Source of the DNA: Streptomyces himastatinicus ATCC 53653
GTDB lineage: Bacteria; Actinomycetota; Actinomycetes; Streptomycetales; Streptomycetaceae
Direction of reading: 5' to 3'
DNA: 41,842 nt
Assembly: GCF_000158915.1 (NCBI RefSeq)
Contig: NZ_GG657754.1
Coordinates: 6,624,381-6,666,222, forward strand
The notes under the pieces were generated by a model that saw only the letters and a program-made list of their open reading frames with translations, ran no database searches and had not been told where the DNA came from. Of the stretch, positions 8,619-17,452 are shown in pieces (the first letter of the stretch is position 1; the number at the start of each line of letters is the position of its first letter). Made by a program: the position numbers and the translations under genes.

Positions 8619-9952
8619 TGGTCCAGCGCGTTGTCGATCGTCTTGGTCGCGGCCTTCCAGCCCGCCTCAGGGGACTTGCCCTGCTGGTCGACCTGGAGGA
8701 TGCCGATGTCCACGAGGTTCTGGTTGATGATCTGGTCCTTCGGGCCCAGCACCTGGACCGGGATGCCCTTGGCGGCCTCGGCGAAGATGGAGCCGATGGG
8801 TGCGTTCGCGAAGTAGGGGTGCTTGGCGTCCTTCACATCGGGCAGCGAGTACGACGCCTGGGCGCTCGGCCAGCTGCCGCGCTCCTTGAACAGCTTGGCC
8901 TGCTGCTCGGGTGCGGTCAGCCAGGCGACGAGCTTGGCGGCCTCTTCCTTGTTCTTGCCCGCCTGCGGTACGCCGAGGAAGGTGCCGCCCCAGTTGCCGG
9001 GCTTGGGCGCGGCGGCGACGTCCCACTGGTCCTTCGCCTTGTCCCCGGCCTTCTCCTGGATGTAGCCGAGCATCCACGGCGGGCAGGAGACGGTGGCGAA
9101 CTGCCCGTTGGCGTAGCCCTGGTCCCAGGTCTTCTGGAACTGCTGGAGCTTGGCGGTCATCTTCCCGGTGGCCGCCTTGGTGGCGACCTCCCAGGCGTTC
9201 TTCACCGCCGGGCTGTCCTTGTAGATGATCTTGCCGCTCTTGTTGTAGTAGCGCTCCGCGTTGCCCGCGACCACCGCGTTGAAGACGCCGCCCGCCGAGT
9301 CGACGAAGGCCGTGCCGCTGGGGGCCTTCTTCATGTACTTCTCGCCCGCGGCCAGGTACTTGTTCCAGTCCCCGGCCCAGAGCTGGGCGACCTTCTCACG
9401 GTCGGTGGGCAGCCCGGCCTTCTGGAACAGGTCCTTGCGGTAGCAGATCGCCATCGGGCCGATGTCGGTGGCGAGACCGATCGCCTTGCCGTCCTTGGTG
9501 ACGCCCTGCGGCCATTTCCAGTCGAGCCAGTTCTCTTTCTTGACGCCCTCTGTCTTCGAAAGATCAACGAACTTATCCGCCTGGGTCTGGACGACCTCGG
9601 CGATGTTGGCGACCTCGATGCCCTGGACGTCGGCGAGACCGCTGCCCGTGCTCAGGTGGTTGAGCAGCTGCGGGTAGTAGTTCTCATTGCGCTCGATGAC
9701 CGTCTGCTCGATCTTGATGTCCGGGTGGAGCTTCATGTACTCGTCGTAGAGCCCGGCCTCCTTGAAGCCCATGGTGCCGAAGAGGCCCATGATGATCTTC
9801 GTCTTGCCGCTGCCGCCCTCGCCGCCACCGCCGGACTTGTTGGTGTCGCTGTCGCCGTCGTCGGCGCAGCCGCTGAGCAGTCCGGCCCCTAACGCGGCGA
9901 TGGCCGCGAGGGCCACCGCTCTGCTGCGGTACGTACCAGTGGTCCTGCGCAT
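8615..9952 (-). CDS. cebE: Cellobiose/cello-oligosaccharide-binding lipoprotein CebE
   Basis: 445 residues. The N-terminus is a lipoprotein signal with lipobox LLSGC (C29), followed by a Ser/Gly spacer and a family 1 solute-binding protein fold. Aromatic residues across the domain (for example YYPQLL, WLDWKWPQG, PGNWGGTF) suit sugar stacking. It captures cellobiose/cellotriose for CebFG. The ATG has a strong AGGAGG site 5 bases upstream. Codon 21, inside the signal peptide, is TTA, which would make uptake depend on the bldA tRNA. A perfect CebR box lies 117 bases upstream. Substrate is inferred from the complete ceb gene order and neighbouring cellulases. Confidence 0.93.
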   Translation of the reverse strand: MRRTTGTYRSRAVALAAIAALGAGLLSGCADDGDSDTNKSGGGGEGGSGKTKIIMGLFGTMGFKEAGLYDEYMKLHPDIKIEQTVIERNENYYPQLLNHLSTGSGLADVQGIEVANIAEVVQTQADKFVDLSKTEGVKKENWLDWKWPQGVTKDGKAIGLATDIGPMAICYRKDLFQKAGLPTDREKVAQLWAGDWNKYLAAGEKYMKKAPSGTAFVDSAGGVFNAVVAGNAERYYNKSGKIIYKDSPAVKNAWEVATKAATGKMTAKLQQFQKTWDQGYANGQFATVSCPPWMLGYIQEKAGDKAKDQWDVAAAPKPGNWGGTFLGVPQAGKNKEEAAKLVAWLTAPEQQAKLFKERGSWPSAQASYSLPDVKDAKHPYFANAPIGSIFAEAAKGIPVQVLGPKDQIINQNLVDIGILQVDQQGKSPEAGWKAATKTIDNALDQ

Positions 9953-10068
9953 TCCGTCCTCCTAGCGCCCTGACGTACCGCTCCCGGCCAAAAAGGGGGA
10001 ATCCATGGGACTTTGAGATGCATCGGCACGGGCGGGCAGTGTGCGGGTTGTGTATGACTCAGGTACTG

Positions 10069-10082
10069 TGGGAGCGCTCCCA
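10069..10082. promoter_or_regulatory. Perfect CebR operator between cebE and cebR
   Basis: The exact 14-bp palindrome TGGGAGCGCTCCCA, the known CebR box. It lies 117 bases before cebE and 147 before cebR in the divergent intergenic region, so it can control the importer operon and perhaps cebR itself. Confidence 0.93.
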
Positions 10083-10228
10083 GGTTGATGTGTTGAAGGG
10101 TTGCGGGTCCCCGCTGGGGTGTCAAGGGACAGAGCGGAACAACTTCCGGAAACCACACTGCTGTTGAATGTCCACCGCAGCCGCCCAGATGGGGTGGATC
10201 TGCTGGGTACGGAGGCTGGAGGCGCGAG

Positions 10229-11275
10229 ATGGCAGGAACCCGGCGGCATGGTGCGGGGCGCGGCAGGCCCACCCTCGAGGAGGTCGCGGCCCGCGCCGGC
10301 GTCGGCCGCGGCACCGTCTCCCGGGTGATCAACGGCTCGCCGAGGGTCAGCGACCGCACTCGTACGGCCGTCGAGCAGGCCGTCGCCGAACTCGGCTACG
10401 TGCCCAACCGGGTGGCCCGCGCGCTGGCCGCCAACCGGGCCGACGCGGTCGCGCTCGTCATACCCGAGCCCGAGACCCGGCTCTTCGCCGAGCCGTACTT
10501 CTCGGACATCATCCGCGGCGTCGGCGCCGAGCTGGCCGACACCGATCTCCAGCTGCTGCTGACCCTCATCCGCACCCCCAAGGAGCGGCAGCGCTTCGCC
10601 GAGTACCTCTCCGCGCACCGGGTCGACGGCGTCCTGCTGGTGTCCGTCCACGCGGACGACCCGCTTCCGGACCTGCTGGAGCGCCTGGAGATGCCCGCGG
10701 TGCTCAGCGGACGCCGCTCGGCCCACGAGTCGGTGCCGTACGTCGACTCGGACAACACCGGCGGCGCGCAGTCCGCCGTGGAGCACCTCATCGGGCGCGG
10801 CCGCACCACCGTCGCCACCATCACCGGACCGCTGGACATGTACGTCGCCCAGTGCCGCCTGGACGGCTACCGCGCCGCGGTCCGGGCGGCGGGCCGGGAG
10901 CCGGAACCGGAGCTGGTGGCGTCCGCCGACTTCACCGAGGAGGGCGGCCGCCGCGCCATGCGGCAGCTGCTGGAGCAACGGCCCCACCTCGACGCGGTCT
11001 TCGCGGCCTCGGACGTGATGGCCGCGGGCGCCCGCCAGGTGCTGCGCGAGTCCGGGCGACGGGTCCCGGAGGACGTCGCGATGGTCGGCTTCGAGGACTC
11101 CGCCGTCGCCCGCCACATGGACCCGCCGCTCACCAGCGTCCGGCAGGCGACCGAGGAGATGGGCCGGGCGATGGTGCGCGTGCTGCTGGAGGAGATCGAA
11201 GGCCCCTCGGAACGCCCCGCCAAGCGCCCGCAGGTGGTGTTGCCGACCCAGCTGGTGCGGCGCGAGTCGTTGTGA
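10229..11275 (+). CDS. cebR: LacI-family cellobiose-responsive repressor CebR
   Basis: 348 residues. The N-terminal LacI helix-turn-helix (TLEEVAARAGVGRGTVSRVI, about residues 15-34) and hinge helix (YVPNRVARALAANRA) are followed by a periplasmic-binding-protein-like effector domain (LVIPEPETRLFAEPYF, VDGVLLVSVHADDPLP, DAVFAASDVMAAGA, VPEDVAMVGFEDS). Known CebR proteins release DNA on binding cellobiose or cellotriose. GGAGG stands 6 bases from the ATG. Divergence from cebEFG-bglC and the boxes at four loci make this the local regulator of the cellulose regulon. Confidence 0.94.
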   Translation: MAGTRRHGAGRGRPTLEEVAARAGVGRGTVSRVINGSPRVSDRTRTAVEQAVAELGYVPNRVARALAANRADAVALVIPEPETRLFAEPYFSDIIRGVGAELADTDLQLLLTLIRTPKERQRFAEYLSAHRVDGVLLVSVHADDPLPDLLERLEMPAVLSGRRSAHESVPYVDSDNTGGAQSAVEHLIGRGRTTVATITGPLDMYVAQCRLDGYRAAVRAAGREPEPELVASADFTEEGGRRAMRQLLEQRPHLDAVFAASDVMAAGARQVLRESGRRVPEDVAMVGFEDSAVARHMDPPLTSVRQATEEMGRAMVRVLLEEIEGPSERPAKRPQVVLPTQLVRRESL

Positions 11276-11283
11276 ACGCCGAA

Positions 11284-11320
11284 GGGGCCGGTGGGCCGCT
11301 GGCCGCGGTCCTCCGGCCCC
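11284..11320. terminator. Bidirectional terminator between cebR and the GH6 gene
   Basis: GGGGCCGG (11284-11291) pairs with CCGGCCCC (11313-11320) around a GC-rich 21-base loop, between two convergent stop codons. Confidence 0.5.
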
Positions 11321-11336
11321 GCCGGGGGACGGACTG

Positions 11337-12755
11337 TTACAGCGCCGGGTAGGCGTTCCTCAGCAGCTGCTGGAACTGGGCGGAGAACCAGTGGCCCGAC
11401 AGCGGCGCGTTCGCGAGCGCGCCGGACATGTTGTAGCCGTTGCGCGCGTTGCCCGTGTAGGTCGGGTCGCACATCTGGTCGAAGCCCTTGCCCTCGTCGT
11501 TGGGGATCTGGGAGCTGGCACCGTCGGACTCGCCCGGGGGCTTCATCCACACGTACGCGTCGATCCCGGCCGCGGGCGCTGCCTTGGGCCGTTCACCGAG
11601 CCCGGCCCCGGACTGGTTGCACCAGTTGCCGATGTGGATCCGGCGGTCGTAGCGGCCGCCGTTGACGTACGTGTCGACGCTGGTCGTGGCGCCGGGACCG
11701 GACGGGCGGGCGCTGCCGCCCCAGCCGTTGCGGGAGGTGTCGATGAGCGCGCCGATGTTGGAGGGGAAGCCGACGTTCACCAGTTCCTGGCGGAATCCCT
11801 GGGCGAACGACAGCTCGTCGACGTAGCGGTTCCAGTCCACCCACTTGGACTGGCGGACCGTGGTCCCGTTGACGGTGTCGTTGATGGTGAAGTTGTTTTC
11901 CTTCAGGGCGCTGTAGTTGGCGGTGTTGACAATGATTCCGCTCACCTTGTCGACCGTGCTGCCCTCGGCGGTCGCGGCCTGCTTGATGATCTGGGCGGTG
12001 GGGTTGAAATTGCTGTCCCAGCCGATCCAGCCGTGGTGCCCGGCGTCCACGTAGTTGTAGACGTTGCCGACGGCGCCCAGCTTGTTGAGCGCGTAGCCGA
12101 CGCCCTTCACATAGTTGCCGTTGGCCTTCATGGTGTCGCACTGTGGCGTGGCGGTCGCGCTGCCGCCGGTGTTGGTGACCAGGTTGGGCAGCGAGTCGAT
12201 CTCGACGGTGGTCACGATCCGCAGGTTGGAGTTGGCGTATTTCGACTCGCCCAGGATCGACGCGATCGGGTCGATGAACTGCGTCTTGTACTTGTCGATC
12301 TCGGTCGGGCCGAGTTCGCCGTTGGACGCGAGCGCCGAGCAGTCACGACCGGGCAGGTCGTAGATGACGAGCTGGACCACCGTCGGCGAGCCGCCCGACT
12401 GCGACAGGGCACGGTCGAGGTGGGCGCGCAGCCCCATCTTGCCGCTCGCTCCGTTGATTGCGGCGATCCGGTCCAGCCAGATACCGGTGGGCTGGTTGGA
12501 GACCTTGGAGCCGCCGGGCTCGGCAGCGGCGTTGGCGGACCACTCCGGGTTGACGTACACCTTGGCGCCCGCGTACGGGTTGTCGACCTTGGCGGCGGCC
12601 CTGGCGGCGCCGTCGGCCTGCGCCGAGGCGGTGCCCGCGAGCGAGCCGACGGTCAGGGCGGTGGCGGCCAGCAGCGCGCCGCCCGCCAGAGCGGCGGCGC
12701 GGGTGCGGGTGCCTGGCCTGCGGGAGGGTGGGGGAGGTGAGGTGATGCGGCTCAT
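11337..12755 (-). CDS. Secreted GH6 cellulase (cellobiohydrolase-like), catalytic domain only
   Basis: 472 residues from the ATG at 12755, which overlaps the GH5 stop as ATGA with AAAGGA upstream (coupled translation). The twin-Arg-containing basic N-terminus and hydrophobic stretch to about residue 45 are a signal peptide ending in ASA. The GH6 domain shows VIYDLPGRDCSALASNGE (129-146, with D138), YVDAGHHGWIGW, LIDTSRNGWG, IGNWCNQSGAGLGERP and the Trp-rich ending WMKPPGESDG. GH6 enzymes invert the anomeric centre and release cellobiose from chain ends or internally. There is no carbohydrate-binding module, unlike many streptomycete GH6 enzymes. It is second in the operon behind the CBM2-GH5 gene. 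Confidence 0.93.
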   Translation of the reverse strand: MSRITSPPPPSRRPGTRTRAAALAGGALLAATALTVGSLAGTASAQADGAARAAAKVDNPYAGAKVYVNPEWSANAAAEPGGSKVSNQPTGIWLDRIAAINGASGKMGLRAHLDRALSQSGGSPTVVQLVIYDLPGRDCSALASNGELGPTEIDKYKTQFIDPIASILGESKYANSNLRIVTTVEIDSLPNLVTNTGGSATATPQCDTMKANGNYVKGVGYALNKLGAVGNVYNYVDAGHHGWIGWDSNFNPTAQIIKQAATAEGSTVDKVSGIIVNTANYSALKENNFTINDTVNGTTVRQSKWVDWNRYVDELSFAQGFRQELVNVGFPSNIGALIDTSRNGWGGSARPSGPGATTSVDTYVNGGRYDRRIHIGNWCNQSGAGLGERPKAAPAAGIDAYVWMKPPGESDGASSQIPNDEGKGFDQMCDPTYTGNARNGYNMSGALANAPLSGHWFSAQFQQLLRNAYPAL

Positions 12756-14254
12756 GACAGTCCTTTCAGGTGATCGCGGAGTCCGATGCCGAAAGCGGTC
12801 GGTGTGCCGTTGAAATCGCTGATGAGGGAGGGGCCGGAGGAGCAGTCCCAGGTGTTCCAGGTCCAGCCGAGGTACGAGGCGCGCTTGGCGTCCAGCCAGG
12901 CCATGACGCGGTCGATGTAGCCGTGCGAGCAGGTGTTCTCGCCGATCTCGCCCGCCACGAAAGGCACTTGGGCGATCACCGGGGCCAGCTGTTCGGTGAA
13001 GCAGCTCTCGCTGGAGCAGGTGTTGAAGTTGTACGTGTGCCAGGCGGCGGCGAGGTTGCCCGCCGGATCGCTCGGCTTGTACGTCAGCCACTGGCGCATG
13101 TCGTTGGAGTAGGCGAGGCCGCCGAGCAGGATCACGTTCTGGGCGCCGGTGGCCCGGATCGCCGTGACCAGGCTCTGCATCCCGGCCACCGGGTAGTCGA
13201 TGCCGGGGCAGCTGCCGCCGTCCCGCCAGCACTTCCAGGCCGCGGTCAGGTCCGAGGTGGCGCGGTCCGGGAACGGCTCGTTGAACAGGTCGAAGACCAC
13301 GGCCTGGTCGCCCTTGAAGGTCTGCGCGACCGAGGACCAGAACGCCGGGGTGTACTGGGCGTTCGGCATCGGCTTCTGGCAGGTGGCGTACTCGGTGTCC
13401 GGGCAGTGGGCATCGCCCCCGGTGTACGTGCCGTGGCTCCAGTGGAGTTCGAGGATCGGCGTGATGCCGTTGGCCTCAAGGCGGGCCACGAAGTCCTTCA
13501 CCGCGTTGATGTAGGCGGTGCCGCGGTACGCGGAGTTGATGTGCGACAGACCGAGCCAGCACTCCTCGTTGAGGGGGACGCGGACCGCGTTCGCCTTCCA
13601 TCCGGCGATGGCCTTGACGGACGCGTCGTCCACCGGTCCGTCGAAGATGCCGCGCCCCTGGACGCACATGAACTCGCCGCCGGAGCGGTTGACGCCCAGC
13701 AGCCGCCGGGTGGCCCCGTTCTCGTTCACGAAGGTGTTGCCCGAGACGCGCAGCTTCGGCGGGGTGCCGCCCTGACCCGGCGGGGGATCGGTCGGGTCGG
13801 TGGGGTCCGTCGGATCCGTCGGGCCGGAGCCGCCGTCGCACGCCACGCCGTTGAGCTTGTACGCGGAGGGTGCCGGGTTGGACCCGGACCAGGAGGCGGT
13901 GAACCCGGCGCTGACACTGCCGCCCGTCGCGATCTTCCCGTTCCAGGAGGCGTTGACCGCGGTCACCGTCGTCCCGGACTGCGACCAGGTGGCGTTCCAC
14001 CCCTGGGTCACCTTCTGTCCGGCGGAGAAGTCGAAGGTGAGGGTCCAGCGGTCGAGCGCGGCTCCGTTGTTGGTGATCGTGACGTTGCCCTGGAAGCCGT
14101 TGTCCCACTGGCCGGCGGCGGTGTACGCCACGGTGCAGGACGCGGCCGCCCGGGGAGCGACGGAGCTGCCGGCCGCGGCGGCGGTGCCCGCGGTGCCCGC
14201 CAGGGTGAGCGACGCGGCGGCCGCCAAGGCGTAAAGGCGCGGTGGTGCTCGCAT
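12752..14254 (-). CDS. Secreted CBM2-GH5 endoglucanase
   Basis: 500 residues starting at ATG 14254 with AGGAG 7 bases upstream. An upstream in-frame extension lacks a ribosome site and would bury the signal peptide. Order: signal peptide (1-28), CBM2 (C40 to C139, with exposed Trp residues for cellulose binding), PTDP-repeat linker (about 145-160), GH5 domain (165-500). The acid/base Glu is in FDLFNEPF (E326) and the nucleophile in VAGEIGEN (E436). It cuts beta-1,4-glucan internally with retention. First gene of the GH5-GH6 unit, with a CebR-like box 48 bases upstream. Confidence 0.94.
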   Translation of the reverse strand: MRAPPRLYALAAAASLTLAGTAGTAAAAGSSVAPRAAASCTVAYTAAGQWDNGFQGNVTITNNGAALDRWTLTFDFSAGQKVTQGWNATWSQSGTTVTAVNASWNGKIATGGSVSAGFTASWSGSNPAPSAYKLNGVACDGGSGPTDPTDPTDPTDPPPGQGGTPPKLRVSGNTFVNENGATRRLLGVNRSGGEFMCVQGRGIFDGPVDDASVKAIAGWKANAVRVPLNEECWLGLSHINSAYRGTAYINAVKDFVARLEANGITPILELHWSHGTYTGGDAHCPDTEYATCQKPMPNAQYTPAFWSSVAQTFKGDQAVVFDLFNEPFPDRATSDLTAAWKCWRDGGSCPGIDYPVAGMQSLVTAIRATGAQNVILLGGLAYSNDMRQWLTYKPSDPAGNLAAAWHTYNFNTCSSESCFTEQLAPVIAQVPFVAGEIGENTCSHGYIDRVMAWLDAKRASYLGWTWNTWDCSSGPSLISDFNGTPTAFGIGLRDHLKGLS

Positions 14255-14301
14255 GGAGCGACTCCTCGGGTCCACGCGCCGTCCCGTGCGGCGCTGACTG
14301 C

Positions 14302-14315
14302 TGGAACCGCTCCCA
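14302..14315. promoter_or_regulatory. CebR-like operator before the GH5-GH6 operon (12/14)
   Basis: TGGAACCGCTCCCA matches the CebR palindrome except at positions 4 and 6. It sits 48 bases upstream of the GH5 start, where it could block transcription of the cellulase operon. The two mismatches suggest weaker binding than at the cebE and GH48 sites. Confidence 0.7.
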
Positions 14316-14415
14316 CTGGTTGAGCTGACCGTAGCGCCAGTGGCGTACATGTCAACAGAGGCGTTCACAGATTTATCGGTCGAAGACGTTCGACCGGCCC
14401 ATCCTGTTCAAAGAC

Positions 14416-14459
14416 TTGACACTTCTTCAGATGGAAACGGACGCTTGGGAGCGCTCCCA
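14416..14459 (+). promoter_or_regulatory. GH48 promoter region with perfect CebR box
   Basis: A consensus -35 (TTGACA, 14416-14421) is followed by a poor -10 region, then an exact CebR palindrome at 14446-14459, just past the expected transcription start. That is the usual place for a roadblock operator. The box is 47 bases before the GH48 ATG. Confidence 0.8.
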
Positions 14460-14506
14460 CTGGTTCGCACTCCCCCCTCATTTCCGAACCCGCGTGGAGG
14501 ACCCCC

Positions 14507-17449
14507 ATGCGCGTACAGCGAGGCTCACCCTTGTCAGGAGCGCGTCGGCGGATGAGACGGCTGGTGACCGCGCTGGCCGCAGCCCTCTCACTGCCCGTGG
14601 CCATGACCGCCGCCGGTGGTGCCGCCCCCGCCCATGCCGACGCCCGCGCCGTGCAGTGCAACGTCGACTACAAGACGAACGACTGGGGCTCGGGTTTCAC
14701 CGCCGATCTCACGATCTCCAACCCGGGCACCGAGGCCATCAACGGCTGGACCCTGACCTACGACTACGCGGGCAACCAGAAGCTGGGCAACGGCTGGAAC
14801 GGCACCTGGTCGCAGTCCGGCAAGACCGTGACGGTCAAGAACGCCGCCCACAACGCGAACATCGCGGTCGGCGGCAACGTCACCACCGGCGCCCAGTTCA
14901 GCTACAGCGGCGCCAACGCCGCGCCCACCGCCTTCGCCGTCAACGGTGTCACCTGCCGCGGCGCCCACCAGCCGCCGATCACCGTCCTGACCAGCCCCAC
15001 CCCGGGGGCCGTCTACAGCGCGGGCGGCACCGTCCCGATGGCGGCCACCGCCGCGGCCGCGGACGGCGCGACCGTCACCAAGGTGGAGTTCTACAGCGAC
15101 ACCAAGCTGCTGGGCACCGACACCACCTCTCCGTACAGCTTCGACTACACCGACGTCCCGGCGGGCGACTTCTCGCTGTACGCCAAGGCGTACGACAGCC
15201 AGGGCGCCGCCGCGGAGTCCACCCCCGTCGGCATCCATGTCGCGGCCGGTCCGGCGCTGGTCGCGAGCCCCGCCCAGCTCGGCGTCGAGCAGGGCAAGAC
15301 CGGCACCTTCGGCCTCCGCCTGTCCACCAAGCCGTCCGCCAATGTCACGGTCACGGTGGCCCGCACCTCCGGCAACACGGGCCTGACCGTCTCCTCGGGC
15401 GGCAGCCTCACCTTCACCCCCACCAACTGGAACACCGCCCAGCAGGTGACGGTTGCCGCCGCCAACTCGGGCACCGGCACGGCGACCTTCACCGCGACCG
15501 CCACCGGTCACACCAAGGCCGAGGTCACCGTCACCCAGCTGGCCGCCGCCAAGACGTACGACGCCCGCTTCCTGGAGCTGTACAACAAGATCACCGCCCC
15601 CTCGGCGGGCTACTTCTCGCCCGAGGGCATCCCGTACCACTCCGTGGAGACCCTGATCGTCGAGGCCCCCGACCAGGGCCATGAGACGACGTCCGAGGCG
15701 TACAGCTATCTGATCTGGCTCCAGGCGATGTACGGCAAGGTCACCGGCGACTGGACCAAGTTCAACTCCGCGTGGGACATCATGGAGAAGTACATGATCC
15801 CCACCCACGCCGACCAGCCCACGAACAGCTTCTACAACGCCTCCAAGCCCGCCACGTACGCACCCGAGTGGGACCAGCCCTCGCAGTACCCGTCGAAGCT
15901 CGACGGCAACGTGCCGGTGGGCCAGGACCCCATCGCGGCCGAGCTGAAGAGCGCGTACGGCACCGACGACATCTACGGGATGCACTGGATCCAGGACGTC
16001 GACAACGCGTACGGCTACGGCAACTCGCCCGGCAAGTGCGAGGCGGGGCCGTCCGACACCGGCCCGTCCTACGTCAACACCTTCCAGCGCGGCCCGCAGG
16101 AGTCCGTCTGGGAGACCGTGACCCAGCCGACCTGTGACGGCTTCAAGTACGGCGGCAAGAACGGCTACCTGGACCTGTTCACCGGCGACGCCTCCTACTC
16201 CAAGCAGTGGAAGTTCACCAACGCCCCCGACGCCGACGCCCGCGTCGTCCAGGCCGCCTACTGGGCGTCCGAGTGGGCCAAGGCGCAGGGCAAGGGGAGC
16301 CAGATCTCCGGCAACATCGCCAAGGCCGCCAAGATGGGCGACTACCTGCGCTACGCGATGTACGACAAGTACTTCAAGAAGGTCGGCAACTGCGCCGGCG
16401 AGACCACCTGCCCGGCGGGCAGCGGCAAGAACAGCTCCAGCTATCTGCTCTCCTGGTACTACGCCTGGGGCGGCGCCACCGACACCTCCGCCGGCTGGGC
16501 CTGGCGCATCGGCTCCTCCCACGCCCACGGCGGCTACCAGAACCCCATGGCGGCCTGGGCGCTCAGCGCCTACGCCGACCTGAAGCCCAAGTCCGCGACC
16601 GGCGCGAGCGACTGGTCCACCAGCCTCAAGCGGCAGCTGGAGTTCTACCGGTGGCTCCAGTCCAGCGAGGGCGCCATCGCGGGCGGCGCCACCAACAGCT
16701 GGCAGGGCCGCTACGCCACCCCGCCCGCGGGCAAGTCCACCTTCTACGGCATGTACTACGACGAGAAGCCCGTCTACCACGACCCGCCGTCCAACCAGTG
16801 GTTCGGCTTCCAGGCGTGGTCCATGGAGCGCGTCGCCGAGTACTACAACCGCACCGGTGACGCCTCGGCCAAGGCCGTCCTCGACAAGTGGGTCACCTGG
16901 GCGCTGTCCAAGACCACCATCAACCCCGACGGCACCTACCAGTTCCCGTCCAACCTCCAGTGGTCCGGCCAGCCCGACACCTGGAACGCGTCCAGCCCCG
17001 GCGCCAATACGGGCCTGCACGTCACCGTGACCGACTACACCAATGACGTGGGCGTGGCCGCCGCGTACGCCAAGACGCTGTCCTACTACGCCGCCAAGTC
17101 GGGCCACACCGCCGCCAAGAACACCGCCAAGGCGCTGCTCGACGGCATGTGGGACCACCACCAGGACGCGCTGGGCATCGCGGTCCCCGAATCCCGCGCC
17201 GACTACAACCGCTTCGACGACCCGGTCTACGTCCCCAGCGGCTGGACCGGCACCATGCCCAACGGCGACAAGATCGACTCCGGCTCGACCTTCCTGTCGA
17301 TCCGCTCCTTCTACAAGAACGACCCGGCCTGGTCCAAGGTCGAGGCGTACCTGAAGGGCGGCGCGGTGCCGAGCTTCACGTACCACCGCTTCTGGGCCCA
17401 GGCGGATATCGCCCTGGCGATGGGCTCGTACGCGGAACTCTTCGAGTAG
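14507..17449 (+). CDS. Secreted CBM2-Ig-like-X-GH48 processive cellulase
   Basis: 980 residues; GGAGG lies 6 bases before ATG 14507. The signal peptide runs to AHA (about residue 44). A CBM2 follows (about 49-151, QCNVDYKT to GVTCRG), then an Ig-like module (about 155-245, [16 protein letters not shown] to [10 protein letters not shown]), a second beta-sandwich module (about 248-345, [11 protein letters not shown] to TVTQLA) and a GH48 domain (about 350-980). The GH48 acid is in [22 protein letters not shown]48 enzymes run along cellulose from the reducing end and dominate bacterial cellulolysis, acting with GH6 and GH5. Complete and divergent from the GH5-GH6 operon across a 252-base intergenic region holding two CebR-type boxes. 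Confidence 0.96.
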   Translation: MRVQRGSPLSGARRRMRRLVTALAAALSLPVAMTAAGGAAPAHADARAVQCNVDYKTNDWGSGFTADLTISNPGTEAINGWTLTYDYAGNQKLGNGWNGTWSQSGKTVTVKNAAHNANIAVGGNVTTGAQFSYSGANAAPTAFAVNGVTCRGAHQPPITVLTSPTPGAVYSAGGTVPMAATAAAADGATVTKVEFYSDTKLLGTDTTSPYSFDYTDVPAGDFSLYAKAYDSQGAAAESTPVGIHVAAGPALVASPAQLGVEQGKTGTFGLRLSTKPSANVTVTVARTSGNTGLTVSSGGSLTFTPTNWNTAQQVTVAAANSGTGTATFTATATGHTKAEVTVTQLAAAKTYDARFLELYNKITAPSAGYFSPEGIPYHSVETLIVEAPDQGHETTSEAYSYLIWLQAMYGKVTGDWTKFNSAWDIMEKYMIPTHADQPTNSFYNASKPATYAPEWDQPSQYPSKLDGNVPVGQDPIAAELKSAYGTDDIYGMHWIQDVDNAYGYGNSPGKCEAGPSDTGPSYVNTFQRGPQESVWETVTQPTCDGFKYGGKNGYLDLFTGDASYSKQWKFTNAPDADARVVQAAYWASEWAKAQGKGSQISGNIAKAAKMGDYLRYAMYDKYFKKVGNCAGETTCPAGSGKNSSSYLLSWYYAWGGATDTSAGWAWRIGSSHAHGGYQNPMAAWALSAYADLKPKSATGASDWSTSLKRQLEFYRWLQSSEGAIAGGATNSWQGRYATPPAGKSTFYGMYYDEKPVYHDPPSNQWFGFQAWSMERVAEYYNRTGDASAKAVLDKWVTWALSKTTINPDGTYQFPSNLQWSGQPDTWNASSPGANTGLHVTVTDYTNDVGVAAAYAKTLSYYAAKSGHTAAKNTAKALLDGMWDHHQDALGIAVPESRADYNRFDDPVYVPSGWTGTMPNGDKIDSGSTFLSIRSFYKNDPAWSKVEAYLKGGAVPSFTYHRFWAQADIALAMGSYAELFE

Positions 17450-17452
17450 CGG

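Noticed and set aside
12756..13232. Longer N-terminus for the GH6 protein
   Set aside because: It reads through the GH5 gene in another frame; the ATG at 12755 has a ribosome site and a signal peptide.
13795..13830. Short DNA repeat coding PTDPTDP in the GH5 gene as a CRISPR-like or mobile repeat
   Set aside because: It is an ordinary interdomain linker repeat in frame.
14341..14368. Longer N-terminus for the CBM2-GH5 protein (38 residues upstream of ATG 14254)
   Set aside because: It would place the signal peptide internally, lacks a ribosome site and would begin upstream of the CebR-like operator.
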